DNA from: an uncultured Pseudomonadota bacterium
GTDB taxonomy: Bacteria; Pseudomonadota; Gammaproteobacteria; Steroidobacterales; Steroidobacteraceae
DNA length: 64,000 nt
Direction: 5' to 3'
Assembly: GCA_903832085.1 (NCBI GenBank)
Contig: CAIKZZ010000041.1
Location: forward strand, 1 to 64,000
Both the position numbers and the translations under genes were made by a program. This document shows positions 55,654 through 64,000 of the stretch, in pieces. A model generated the notes under the pieces. That model searched no databases. It was not told where the DNA came from and saw only the letters and a list, made by a program, of their open reading frames with translations. Every line of letters begins with the position of its first letter. Position 1 is the first letter of the stretch.

Positions 55654-56267
55654 TGTTTACTGGCATTATTGAGTCGTTAGGCAAGGTGGTGAGTCTTTCC
55701 CCAAAGGGGGGTGACATGGAGTTATGTATTGATGCGGGGCGCCTCGCGCTGGCAACGTGTCATGTGGGCGATAGCATCGCGGTGGCAGGTGTGTGTTTGA
55801 CGGCAACACGCTTCGATTCAGGATGCTTTTTCGTGGACGTCTCAAATGAGACTCTGGCAAAGACCACGCTTGGACGGCTAAAGGTCGGTAGCCAGGTGAA
55901 TCTTGAGCGAGCACTTCTCGCTGGCGGCGCACTCGGTGGCCACTATGTGACTGGGCATGTTGATGGTGTGGGCAAGGTGATTGAGGTGCGCGCTGATGGA
56001 CGCTCATGGCGCCTAAGTTTTACGATTCCGGACCATTTTATGCGTTATGTGGCGCCCAAGGGTTCTGTGACTATTGAAGGCACAAGCCTGACGATTAACG
56101 AAATGTCGGACACGGTTTTTGGGGTTAATTTAGTGCCCCACACCCTCGAAGTGACAACGCTTGGTGCACTTCGAGTGGGCGATGAAGTGAATATTGAGAT
56201 CGATATCATCGCGCGTTACGTTGAAAGATTGCTGCTCGCGGGAGTCGCGCCGCGTGGACTCCCTTAG
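55653..56267 (+). CDS. ribE: Riboflavin synthase alpha chain
   Basis: A 204-residue enzyme making riboflavin from two lumazines. It has the two lumazine-binding repeats: [12 protein letters not shown] at the start, GDSIAVAGVCLTA, GGHYVTGHVDG, then the second half KGSVTIEGTSLTINE and NLVPHTLE. TAATG overlap with ribD. A minus-strand acetyltransferase gene and yciH interrupt the operon before ribBA. Confidence 0.95.
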   Translation: MFTGIIESLGKVVSLSPKGGDMELCIDAGRLALATCHVGDSIAVAGVCLTATRFDSGCFFVDVSNETLAKTTLGRLKVGSQVNLERALLAGGALGGHYVTGHVDGVGKVIEVRADGRSWRLSFTIPDHFMRYVAPKGSVTIEGTSLTINEMSDTVFGVNLVPHTLEVTTLGALRVGDEVNIEIDIIARYVERLLLAGVAPRGLP

Positions 56268-56334
56268 AGTCAGCGCTGCGCTCTGATAACGATGCTCTTT
56301 CGTGGCATTTGTCGCTTAGAGTAGCGGTGGTTTT

Positions 56335-56796
56335 TTATTGTATGTGTGCCGAGGTTAGATCGCGGCTTAGCCGGATGGCGTCTTCGACGTTTTGGTAATA
56401 GCCTTCGATGAGTTTAGTTTCTTCATAGCCTAGCGTCTGATAAAAAGCGCGGGCACCAGCATTGATGGCTCGTACTTCGAGCTCAATTTTAAAAATACCA
56501 GCGCCGCGTGCTGTGTCTTCCAGCCATCGAACAAGTTTAAGACCAATGCCGTGCCGACGATGCATGGGCTCAACGGCCAGCAGATTCAAATGCGCGGCGC
56601 TGTCGCCATACTGCATGATCCCAAAGCCGCCGATTTGGCCATGGAGGCGTGCGGTAAGCACCACGCTATCTTCATGCTTGAGACTGCGCTCGATGCGCTC
56701 TTTGGTCCAGCAGGGTTCAAGGCCTGCCTCGATCAGACGGCGAGACATTGCAGCGAGGTGGGCGGCATCGTGCTTGCGGGCAGGAGTTAAAATCAT
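56335..56796 (-). CDS. GNAT-family N-acetyltransferase, RimI-like
   Basis: About 153 residues. The acetyl-CoA-binding motif reads VEPMHRRHGIGLKLVRWLE, followed by IFKIELEVRAINAGARAFYQTLGYEE, as in RimI and related enzymes. The target amine is unknown. ATG 56796 is preferred over GTG 56805, which would sit almost on top of the AGGAG ribosome site. It is inserted in reverse between ribE and the yciH-ribBA segment. Confidence 0.82.
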   Translation of the reverse strand: MILTPARKHDAAHLAAMSRRLIEAGLEPCWTKERIERSLKHEDSVVLTARLHGQIGGFGIMQYGDSAAHLNLLAVEPMHRRHGIGLKLVRWLEDTARGAGIFKIELEVRAINAGARAFYQTLGYEETKLIEGYYQNVEDAIRLSRDLTSAHIQ

Positions 56797-56889
56797 GGTG
56801 GTCACACTCCTATTGTCATTGGCGCGAGGATTAATGGCCAGCGCGCATTCTGGCTCGACGTTAGAATGGGGTAATTTGTAGGAGATCTT

Positions 56890-57276
56890 GTGGTTATGCC
56901 TTCTGGGACTAAGAGTGGCTCGCGCATCGTTTATTCCACTGGCGTCGGTTCTATGTGTCCTGGTTGCGTGCGCCCCGTGCGGGAGTGCGTCTGTGGCCGT
57001 GTCGCTCAGCAGCAGTTACAAGGGCCTGTGCGGGTTGCGCGTGAGACTAAGGGCCGTGGCGGCAAAGCTGTGACTGTCATTACCGGTCTTGCCCTTGCGC
57101 CTGACGCGTTATTAGAGCTCGCCAAAGTGCTCAAACAGCGCTGCGGTAGTGGCGGGACGGTCCGTGATGGCGTGCTTGAAATTCAAGGTGAGCACCGTGA
57201 GACGATTCTTGCTGAGCTTTTAAAGCGCGGATTTGATGCCAAAGGCGCCGGCGGGTTGCCTGGCAAGGGCCGCTAG
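56890..57276 (+). CDS. yciH: SUI1/eIF1-family protein
   Basis: A 128-residue YciH-type protein, the bacterial homologue of eIF1 that can influence start-codon selection. The N-terminus has Cys pairs (MCPGCVRPVRECVCG) in a probable zinc knot, followed by the SUI1 core (RETKGRGGKAVTVITGL, CGSGGTVRDGVLEIQGEHR). Start at GTG 56890 or ATG 56896; GGAG lies five bases before GTG. Confidence 0.87.
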   Translation: MVMPSGTKSGSRIVYSTGVGSMCPGCVRPVRECVCGRVAQQQLQGPVRVARETKGRGGKAVTVITGLALAPDALLELAKVLKQRCGSGGTVRDGVLEIQGEHRETILAELLKRGFDAKGAGGLPGKGR

Positions 57277-57394
57277 GAAAAAGCCTAAATAGTCCATAAT
57301 CCAGTGGCTTACAGACAATTAGCCGCAGGGGTACGGGCTTTTACAGAGCCGCCTGCTAAACTCTCCTCACTGCCTTAGCCAGATTAGATCCCCA

Positions 57395-58528
57395 ATGCCC
57401 ACCTTTGACCCAATCGACGATGTGCTTGCCGATATGCGTGCCGGCCGTATGGTCGTCATTATTGACGATGAGGACCGTGAGAACGAGGGCGACCTTGTGA
57501 TGGCGGCCGCCTGTGTGCGGGCTGAAGACATCAATTTTATGGCGCGATACGGTCGTGGCCTGATTTGTCTCACCCTGACGCGTGAACGCTGTCGGGAGCT
57601 CCGTTTGCCGTTGATGGTTAGTGGTACCGATGTGCAACACACCACGAACTTTACTGTGTCGATAGAGGCGGCTGAGGGTGTAACCACGGGCATCTCGGCG
57701 CACGATCGAGCGCATACGATACGTACTGCGGTTAAAGCCGGAGCGCGACCTGAAGATCTGCGTCAGCCCGGGCACATATTTCCGCTCATGGCGCAGCCTG
57801 GTGGAGTGCTGACACGCGCGGGTCATACCGAGGCGGGCTGTGACCTTGCCCGACTTGCCGGTTTTGATTCGTCTGCGGTTATCGTCGAGATTCTCAATGA
57901 CGACGGAACAATGGCGCGACGGCCTGACCTTGAACGCTTTGCTCGTCTGCATGGACTCAAGATTGGCACCATTGCTGACTTAATCCGCTACCGTCTGAGT
58001 ACTGAGCGGTCTGTCGAGCGTATCGAAGAGCGTATGGTTGAGACCGACTACGGCGCATTTCGGCTTGTTTGCTATGAAGATCATGTGAATCGCAGCGTCC
58101 ATATAGCCCTCGTGAAGGGTGCTCTGAATGTTGCTAGTCCGCCATTGGTGCGCGTGCAGGTCGGTGAGACCTTGCGAGACGTGGTTGGTGTACATGGAAC
58201 ATCTCACGGTTGGCCATTGCGGGCAGCTCTCGAGCGCATTGCCGCTGATGGCAACGGTGTCGTTGTATTGCTGCGCGCAGAAGAGTCGCCGCGTGAACTA
58301 ATTGAATCAGTACGCGCGCTAGGCCCTTCGTCGATGTCAAAGCCGGCGGTGAGGGTGTTACGTACCTATGGTATCGGTGCACAAATTTTGCACGATCTTG
58401 GTATCCGAAAAATGCGGGTATTGTCGGCACCACGGCAGTTGCAAGGGCTGAGCGCGTTTGATTTATCAATCACAGAATATGTTGATGCTGGCGTTGAGCC
58501 CGAGCTTGGCCTGGAGGCGCAAGGATGA
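57395..58528 (+). CDS. ribB: DHBP synthase with degenerate GTP cyclohydrolase II domain (RibBA-like)
   Basis: A 377-residue two-domain protein. Residues 1-205 are a complete 3,4-dihydroxy-2-butanone-4-phosphate synthase ([34 protein letters not shown]). Residues 210-370 have the RibA fold length but lack the zinc cysteines: where active enzymes carry HSEC and CDCG there is [19 protein letters not shown], and RQEGRNIGL is missing. So only the butanone step is expected; GTP opening needs another RibA. The stop overlaps ribH (ATGA). Confidence 0.9.
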   Translation: MPTFDPIDDVLADMRAGRMVVIIDDEDRENEGDLVMAAACVRAEDINFMARYGRGLICLTLTRERCRELRLPLMVSGTDVQHTTNFTVSIEAAEGVTTGISAHDRAHTIRTAVKAGARPEDLRQPGHIFPLMAQPGGVLTRAGHTEAGCDLARLAGFDSSAVIVEILNDDGTMARRPDLERFARLHGLKIGTIADLIRYRLSTERSVERIEERMVETDYGAFRLVCYEDHVNRSVHIALVKGALNVASPPLVRVQVGETLRDVVGVHGTSHGWPLRAALERIAADGNGVVVLLRAEESPRELIESVRALGPSSMSKPAVRVLRTYGIGAQILHDLGIRKMRVLSAPRQLQGLSAFDLSITEYVDAGVEPELGLEAQG

Positions 58529-59001
58529 TGAACTTAAAAACGTTTGAGGGTGACCTTCTGGCCCGTGATTTGCGCGTGGCGATTGTGGCTGCGCGATTCA
58601 ATGAATTTGTGGTCGAGCGACTGGTCAGTGGTGCTGTGGATGCGCTGATGCGCCATGGGGCTGCTGAAAAAAATATCGACCTCGTGCGAGTGCCTGGTGC
58701 GTTTGAGATGCCGCTTGTGGTGCGTCGCGTGGCTCAGTCAAAGCGGTACGACCTTGTCGTTGCGCTGGGTGCGGTCATCAAGGGCGATACAGCCCATTTT
58801 GATTTGGTCGCAGGTGAGTGTGCAGGCGGTATCAGTCGAGCCGCTCTTGATTCTGGTGTGCCGGTGGCCTTTGGCGTGTTGACCACGGATACCATGGAGC
58901 AGGCTATTGATCGCGCTGGCGGCAAGGCAGGCAACAAGGGCGCGGAAGCTGCCCTCGCGGCTCTTGAAGTAGCCAATCTCCTCAAACGGTTGGAGGGCTA
59001 G
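58525..59001 (+). CDS. ribH: 6,7-dimethyl-8-ribityllumazine synthase
   Basis: A 158-residue lumazine synthase condensing the RibB and RibD products. Catalytic His91 lies in [19 protein letters not shown] and [12 protein letters not shown] complete the site, and [11 protein letters not shown] is the usual N-terminal strand. ATGA overlap with ribBA; nusB follows one base after its stop. Confidence 0.95.
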   Translation: MMNLKTFEGDLLARDLRVAIVAARFNEFVVERLVSGAVDALMRHGAAEKNIDLVRVPGAFEMPLVVRRVAQSKRYDLVVALGAVIKGDTAHFDLVAGECAGGISRAALDSGVPVAFGVLTTDTMEQAIDRAGGKAGNKGAEAALAALEVANLLKRLEG

Positions 59002-59002
59002 C

Positions 59003-59452
59003 GTGGGTCGCGAGAGCGAGCTTAGGGTCCTCGCGCGTGGTCGGCGCGCGGCCCGCAAGTTGTTAGCTCAGGCGCTTTATCAGCTGCAGTTGGGCGATCA
59101 GCCGTGGCAGGATATTCATGCGCAGTTCATGAATGATCCGGAGTCGGATGGTGCAGATGCGGAGTACTTTAGGCATTTGCTGATGTCTATCGCCGGTCAT
59201 CGTGAAGCGTTGGATGAGTTGTTGGGTGGCTTTACGGATATTGCGCCCGAGCGGCTTGATCCAGTGGAGCATGCTATTTTGTGGGTTGCGATCGTCGAGT
59301 TACGAGATCACCCTGATGTGCCATTCCGGGTCGCTATCAGCGAGGCGGTGGAGCTTGCCAAGCGTTTTGGTGCAACTGATGGGTATAAATTCGTTAATGG
59401 TGTTCTGGACCGTGCGGCAAGTGTATTGCGCCCGGTCGAGCGGAGCGCCTGA
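59003..59452 (+). CDS. nusB: Transcription antitermination protein NusB
   Basis: A 149-residue all-helical RNA-binding protein that joins NusE in rRNA antitermination. The N-terminal RRAARKLLAQALYQLQ and the ending VAISEAVELAKRFGATDGYKFVNGVLD are diagnostic. The start is GTG 59003. Its place between ribH and thiL is the standard gammaproteobacterial order. Confidence 0.95.
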   Translation: MGRESELRVLARGRRAARKLLAQALYQLQLGDQPWQDIHAQFMNDPESDGADAEYFRHLLMSIAGHREALDELLGGFTDIAPERLDPVEHAILWVAIVELRDHPDVPFRVAISEAVELAKRFGATDGYKFVNGVLDRAASVLRPVERSA

Positions 59453-59460
59453 GTTATACC

Positions 59461-60423
59461 ATGGGTGAATTTGAGCTGATCGAGCGTTATTTCGCGGCGA
59501 TCGGCCCAAGCCGATCTGATGTCATTTTGGGCGTCGGTGACGATGCTGCGCTACTTTCTGTGCCAGCAGGCTACGAGTTAGCGGCATGTACTGACACCTT
59601 GGTGGCGGGACGGCATTTTCCCTTGGAATTTGATGCAGCCGATATAGGCTGGCGCTCGTTGGCCGTGAATTTGTCAGACCTCGCGGCGATGGGTGCGCAG
59701 CCCGCTTGGGCATTGCTGTCACTGACGCTTCCTAATGTTGACGAAGACTGGCTTGAGTCATTCGCTACAGGATTTTCTGCGCTGGCGCTAAGCGCTGGTA
59801 TTCGTTTGGTCGGTGGTGACACGACGCGCGGGCCACTGACAATCACTGTGCAGGCGATGGGCACTGTGCCTGCGGGTACGGCGTTGAGGCGTTCGGGGGC
59901 TGCGCTTGGAGATCTCGTGTATGTGACGGGCTGGCCTGGAGATGCCAGCGCAGGGCTTGCCCTGATCGAGGGTCGATTGGCCGGGCAGGGGGCTAATCGC
60001 TCAGCGCTAGAGACACAGTTTCGCCGACCCGAAGCGCGTTGGGAGTTTGGTGGGCGCTTGCGCGGGATTGCGAGTGCCTGCATCGATATTTCGGATGGTT
60101 TAGCGCAAGACTTAGGGCAGATAACCGAATCCAGTCGGGTGGGTGCGGTGATTCGGGCAGCAGAACTGCCGTTATCGCGCGCCTTGTATGCATTGCTTGG
60201 GGAGGGGCGTGCCCGCGAGGCGGCTCTAGGTGGGGGTGATGACTATGAATTGCTCTTCACCGTACCCCCGTCCGCGCGCACTGAGCTATTGCGGATTCTA
60301 GCGAGTGGGCGTGCCCCCGCCTGCCACTGCATCGGTGAAATTACCAAAGGTCGCGGTGTGCGCGTCATCGCCGAGTCTGGCGAGATTAAAGTCCCGCGCG
60401 GCTGGAATCACTTCCTTGAGTAG
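59461..60423 (+). CDS. thiL: Thiamine-monophosphate kinase
   Basis: A 320-residue kinase forming thiamine pyrophosphate from TMP and ATP. Metal-binding Asp27-Asp28 lie in GVGDDAALL; GGDTTRGPL, DISDGLAQDL and GGGDDYELLF are the other conserved blocks. ATG 59461 lies eight bases after the nusB stop. It ends the conserved cluster. Confidence 0.94.
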   Translation: MGEFELIERYFAAIGPSRSDVILGVGDDAALLSVPAGYELAACTDTLVAGRHFPLEFDAADIGWRSLAVNLSDLAAMGAQPAWALLSLTLPNVDEDWLESFATGFSALALSAGIRLVGGDTTRGPLTITVQAMGTVPAGTALRRSGAALGDLVYVTGWPGDASAGLALIEGRLAGQGANRSALETQFRRPEARWEFGGRLRGIASACIDISDGLAQDLGQITESSRVGAVIRAAELPLSRALYALLGEGRAREAALGGGDDYELLFTVPPSARTELLRILASGRAPACHCIGEITKGRGVRVIAESGEIKVPRGWNHFLE

Positions 60424-60547
60424 GATGCAGTCCAACTGGTATCCAAATAATGAGTACACTGGTTGCCAATGAACGGATCTATTTTTGCTGAGCATGCCTC
60501 GAATGTCATGCGATTCACGGTCTTCAGGCTGATGATGGAGTGGTTGA

Positions 60548-61912
60548 ATGGCTGAGCCTACAGTCGTTGTCACGCAGGTCTTAAGTACGACTGGTAGCCG
60601 GGTGGCCACAGCGACTGACATCGCGCAGCCCGCAGTACCAGTGTCTATTGGCAAGTACGAGATTATAAAGCTGGCCGGAAAAGGCAGTACCGGATGTGTG
60701 TACTTGGCGCATGACTCATTTTATGGACGTGACGTCGCAATCAAGCTGTATAACATGGAGCCGGTTGGAGACGCGGATAAGTTAGTCGCTGCGCGCAAGA
60801 TGTTCTTATCTGAGGCGCATATGGTTGGAATGCTCCAGCATCCAAACATCATGCCGATATATGACGCCGGCGAGCAGCAGGCTCGGTACTACATCGTCAC
60901 TGAGTTTATACACGGCGCGCGTACGCTTGCGGCTTACTGTAAGCCTGACAATCTATTGCCAGTAGATGATGTTGTTAAGCTGATTTACAAGTGCGCCAAG
61001 GCTTTGCATTATGCGCACAGTCGCGGCGTGATACACCGCGACATTAAGCCGTCAAATATTATGCTGACGGTCGACAATGATGTGCGCATCATTGATTTTG
61101 GTATTGCTTTGCTTGCCGGTAGGGAAGAAGCTGATCTTGCGGGAATCGCTGGCAGTCCATCTTATATGTCGCCGGAGCAGGTCCAGTCGGTCGCACTGAC
61201 GAATCGCGCTGATTTGTATTCCCTAGGGACCGTCATGTACGAATTGCTGACGGGCTATCGACCTTTTAGGGGAGGAGATTTAGCACGCCTGCTACACCAG
61301 ATTGTTTATGCAACGGCGCCCCCAATACACACACTGCGAGCGGATATCGCTGAGGATTTAGAGGCGCTTGTGGTGAAAGCGATGCATAAAAACCCTGCGG
61401 AACGTTTCCAGACGGGCGAGGAATTCGCAGTCGCTTTAACCAGAGTCCATCAGAATCTGCGCCGGCAAAGTATTCGGATTGATCAGCAAGAGCAATTCTC
61501 AATGCTACGCAAGTTGAGTTTCTTTCATGATTTTTCACATGAAGAAATCTGGGAGGTATTGCGAGCCGGTCAATGGAAAACCTACATTAGCAATGAAGAG
61601 ATTGTTGCTGAAGGTGAGATCGATGATCGGTTCTACATTATCGTTGATGGTTCGGTCCGAGTTGAGCGGCTGGGAACGCTGGTCGGTAAGTTGTCGGTTG
61701 GTCAGTGTTTTGGCGAGACGAGTTACTTAAGTCACGCAAAACGAATGGCCTCGATTTGTGCCGAGGGCGGAGTGACTGTATTGAAGGTCAGTTCAACCTT
61801 GCTCGAGCAATTAACTGCTGCTACGCAGCTTCGTTTCACGAAGGCGTTTCTGGCCTCAATCATCAGCCGTCTGCAAGGACGAGAGGACGTACGCTCTTCG
61901 GGGCTTGCCTAG
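60548..61912 (+). CDS. Ser/Thr protein kinase with C-terminal cyclic-nucleotide-binding domain
   Basis: A 454-residue cytosolic kinase. The G-loop is GKGSTGCV, Lys66 lies in VAIK, HRD-like His163-Arg164-Asp165 in HRDIKPSN, DFG at 183-185, and the activation segment ends SPSYMSPEQ. After a linker a CNMP-binding domain spans about 325-435, with the cassette FGETSYLSHAKRMAS including the phosphate-binding Arg. No membrane segment or PASTA repeat is present. It probably senses cAMP or c-di-GMP-related levels; targets are unknown. The FHA protein elsewhere in the window is a possible partner. Confidence 0.87.
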   Translation: MAEPTVVVTQVLSTTGSRVATATDIAQPAVPVSIGKYEIIKLAGKGSTGCVYLAHDSFYGRDVAIKLYNMEPVGDADKLVAARKMFLSEAHMVGMLQHPNIMPIYDAGEQQARYYIVTEFIHGARTLAAYCKPDNLLPVDDVVKLIYKCAKALHYAHSRGVIHRDIKPSNIMLTVDNDVRIIDFGIALLAGREEADLAGIAGSPSYMSPEQVQSVALTNRADLYSLGTVMYELLTGYRPFRGGDLARLLHQIVYATAPPIHTLRADIAEDLEALVVKAMHKNPAERFQTGEEFAVALTRVHQNLRRQSIRIDQQEQFSMLRKLSFFHDFSHEEIWEVLRAGQWKTYISNEEIVAEGEIDDRFYIIVDGSVRVERLGTLVGKLSVGQCFGETSYLSHAKRMASICAEGGVTVLKVSSTLLEQLTAATQLRFTKAFLASIISRLQGREDVRSSGLA

Positions 61913-61931
61913 CCTGTCAGGCGTTCGTCTC

Positions 61932-62750
61932 TTAGGGATGGTCTTTATCGCGCTCAATGAGAGCGTAGGCAGAGTGGTTATGAATGGACTCGAAGTTTTC
62001 TGATTCGACGATGTACGAGCGGATACGTTCATCTGCACTCAGACGCGCAGCTACATCGCGTACCATGTCCTCGACGAATTTGGGATTATCGTATGCTCGC
62101 TCAGTCACGTACTTCTCATCAGGTCGCTTCAAAATACCAAACACCTCACAAGAGGCCTCAGATTCTGCGATGTCAATGAGCTCTTCCAGCCAGACGTGAC
62201 CGTTGATTTTGGCGGTGATGGTGACGTGTGAGCGTTGATTGTGCGCGCCATAGTCGGAGATCTTTTTTGAACAGGGGCACAGACTGGTGACAGGGACGAC
62301 GACCTTGAGCCAAGTGGTTGTTATATTGTTGTGAATCTTGCCAATTAGACTCGCGCGATAATCCAGTAGGCTCTTCACGCCCGATACGGGGGCCTGCTTC
62401 ATGATGAAGTAGGGAAAATTCATCTCAATGTGACCGGTCTCGGCATCTAATCGCGACACCATTTCTTGTAGCATCAGGCGGAAAGATTCGACCGATAACT
62501 CGCTGTCGTGGTGGTGGAGGATCTCCACAAACCGCGACATGTGGGTGCCTTTGAAATTATGTGGCAGGTACACATACATATTGAAGTTCGCAATCGTATG
62601 CTGGTCACCGCCAGAACGATCCTTAACTCGCACGGGGTGAAAAATATCTTTGATTCCGACCTTGTCGATCGCAATTTGTCGCGTGTCCGCACGACTTTGT
62701 ACGTCTTCGATAAGTGCCACAGCAGCCGGTTTAGTCATTATTGGGTCCAT
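61932..62750 (-). CDS. folE2: GTP cyclohydrolase FolE2 (type IB)
   Basis: A 272-residue enzyme (268 from ATG 62738) forming dihydroneopterin triphosphate from GTP, the first step to folate and some modified nucleosides. It is the zinc-independent type: [20 protein letters not shown] and [11 protein letters not shown] are the family signatures. It starts the folate branch from GTP, while the RibBA here cannot open GTP for riboflavin. It lies just downstream of dxs on the same strand. Confidence 0.94.
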   Translation of the reverse strand: MDPIMTKPAAVALIEDVQSRADTRQIAIDKVGIKDIFHPVRVKDRSGGDQHTIANFNMYVYLPHNFKGTHMSRFVEILHHHDSELSVESFRLMLQEMVSRLDAETGHIEMNFPYFIMKQAPVSGVKSLLDYRASLIGKIHNNITTTWLKVVVPVTSLCPCSKKISDYGAHNQRSHVTITAKINGHVWLEELIDIAESEASCEVFGILKRPDEKYVTERAYDNPKFVEDMVRDVAARLSADERIRSYIVESENFESIHNHSAYALIERDKDHP

Positions 62751-62819
62751 CGCCAGTCAGTCCTGCCGCGCAGCGCGGCGTGTTGGGTCTTAAAATTCAC
62801 GCGATATTGTCGCAGCATA

Positions 62820-64000
62820 TCAGACGACGCGCTTAGGAAGCTGCCGCCAGGCTCTAATTGCAAAATCGATACCCTGAGAATCCAGTCCGGCGGTGGCGAG
62901 GTTCTCAGCGCGCGTGCCGTGCTCAATAAAGCGGTCTGGGATACCCAGTTGCAGCACGGGAATTGAGACCCCGTGCGCGCTAAGCGTTTCAAGTACAGCA
63001 TCACCTGCGCCGCCGGCAATGACGTTTTCTTCGATGGTGACGAGCGCGCTGTGACTGCGGGCGGTACTCAGTACTAACTGCTCATCTAAAGGCTTAATGA
63101 ATCGCATGTTGATCAAAGTTGCATCAAGCTTGTCCGCGGCGAGAGTGGCAGACTGAACCATGGTGCCGAACGCGAGAATTGCAAGCCCTGAGCGGCCCTC
63201 TCGCCGGACTTCGCCTTGGCCTACCGGTACTGCTTGCATCGGTCTAAGTGGCGTGATGCCAGGTCCTTGGCCGCGCGGGTAGCGAACGGCAGCGGGGCCT
63301 GGGAGCGTGATAGCTGTGTACAGCATTTGGCGACACTCGTTCTCATCGGCAGGCGCCATCAATGTCATGCCGGGTACGCAGCGCAAGAAAGACACGTCAA
63401 ATGCCCCCTGGTGCGTGGCGCCATCGCTGCCTACAAGGCCGGCGCGATCGATCGCAAAGGTCACAGGTAAATTCTGCAAGGCAACATCGTGCACCAACTG
63501 ATCAAAGCCACGCTGTAGAAAGCTTGAATAGATTGCAACGACCGGACGCATCCCTTCGCAGGCGAGGCCGGCAGCCAGTGTGATCGCGTGTTGTTCGGCA
63601 ATCGCCACGTCAAAGTAGCGCTGTGGAAATTGTTTGGAGAACTCTACGAGACCTGAGCCCTCGCGCATCGCCGGCGTGATACCAACGATTCTTGGGTCTG
63701 CGGCTGCCATGTCACAGAGCCATTGGCCGAACACTTGGGAGTAGCTCGGACCGCTGGATTTCTCGCGAAAGATTTCGGCTTTATCTCGATCAAATGGTCC
63801 TGGTCCATGCCATTTGATTGGATCTGTCTCAGCGGGTAGGTAGCCCTTGCCTTTCTTGGTCACGACATGCAGGAACTGTGGTCCCCGTAATGCGCTGACG
63901 TTGCGCAAGGTGCGTACCAGGGTATGGATATCATGACCATCGATGGGGCCTATATAATTAAAGCCCATTTCCTCAAATATTGTGCCCGGCAAGACCATGC
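62820..64000 (-). CDS. dxs: 1-deoxy-D-xylulose-5-phosphate synthase, partial (runs off the end)
   Basis: The C-terminal ~393 residues of DXS, a thiamine-pyrophosphate enzyme making DXP from pyruvate and glyceraldehyde 3-phosphate for isoprenoids, thiamine and pyridoxal. Visible blocks: [20 protein letters not shown], the TPP-contact Glu in [30 protein letters not shown] and [15 protein letters not shown]. The N-terminal third lies past the window, so the start is not seen. It is intact as far as visible. Confidence 0.95.
   Translation of the reverse strand, partial: MVLPGTIFEEMGFNYIGPIDGHDIHTLVRTLRNVSALRGPQFLHVVTKKGKGYLPAETDPIKWHGPGPFDRDKAEIFREKSSGPSYSQVFGQWLCDMAAADPRIVGITPAMREGSGLVEFSKQFPQRYFDVAIAEQHAITLAAGLACEGMRPVVAIYSSFLQRGFDQLVHDVALQNLPVTFAIDRAGLVGSDGATHQGAFDVSFLRCVPGMTLMAPADENECRQMLYTAITLPGPAAVRYPRGQGPGITPLRPMQAVPVGQGEVRREGRSGLAILAFGTMVQSATLAADKLDATLINMRFIKPLDEQLVLSTARSHSALVTIEENVIAGGAGDAVLETLSAHGVSIPVLQLGIPDRFIEHGTRAENLATAGLDSQGIDFAIRAWRQLPKRVV

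Noticed and set aside
53931-57394. FMN riboswitch before the riboflavin genes
   Set aside because: The gaps upstream of ribD, ribE and ribBA are zero to 118 bases, and none shows the conserved RFN core segments.
1-64000. CRISPR array, insertion sequences or prophage genes
   Set aside because: No regularly spaced short repeats, transposase, integrase, capsid or terminase-like frames were seen on either strand.

Overview
This 64 kb window looks chromosomal and gammaproteobacterial. Its right part keeps a housekeeping order typical of that class: tadA, tRNA-Ser(CGA), fusA, purL, ettA, then glyA-nrdR-ribD-ribE-ribBA-ribH-nusB-thiL, folE2 and dxs. Several large TonB-dependent receptors, PQQ-dependent dehydrogenases and periplasmic hydrolases suggest a free-living Gram-negative heterotroph. 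Genus cannot be given from sequence alone. I saw no integrase, transposase, phage gene, CRISPR array or plasmid gene.

Left edge (1-1.8 kb): a decayed 3' end of guaA, then a PQQ-type sugar dehydrogenase lipoprotein on conspicuously GC-rich DNA (68-70 % in two 60-base stretches counted by hand, against 55 % in a stretch of nei). From 2 to 6.1 kb: nei, then a tight four-gene operon of a DCC/DUF393 thiol-disulfide protein, a short-chain dehydrogenase, a DUF2256 zinc-ribbon protein and an iron-sulfur PhrB-type photolyase. The DCC gene carries an in-frame UGA exactly where the second cysteine of its CxxC motif belongs. It is otherwise intact and overlaps the next gene, so it is either a selenocysteine protein or a very fresh nonsense allele. 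This is the most interesting observation here.

The accessory middle (6.2-38.9 kb) holds an ABC exporter whose permease is fused to an M1 aminopeptidase, a YHYH protein with a TetR regulator, two TonB-dependent receptors, two MFS carriers, an amidase, two binding proteins without any transporter, a B12/radical SAM enzyme opposite a YkgJ-type cysteine-cluster protein, a truncated molybdenum hydroxylase remnant, RNA-modification genes (an RluA-type pseudouridine synthase and trhO), and a catabolic-looking block (TonB receptor / HisD-HpsN-like dehydrogenase / SDR / cytochrome-PQQ dehydrogenase / MHS transporter). Divergent promoter regions in it carry clear dyad elements. In Pseudomonas guaA lies close to tadA and purL. 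Here the broken guaA end and tadA are separated by about 38.7 kb, so this block probably accumulated in an ancestral guaA-tadA interval.

The right part (38.9-64 kb) is mostly core: tadA and tRNA-Ser, a solitary EF-G gene, an orphan type VI secretion-type FHA protein, purL, an overlapping ettA-hutH pair, the riboflavin operon in which the GTP cyclohydrolase II half of RibBA has lost its zinc and catalytic motifs, a Ser/Thr kinase fused to a cyclic-nucleotide-binding domain, the FolE2-type GTP cyclohydrolase, and dxs running off the end.
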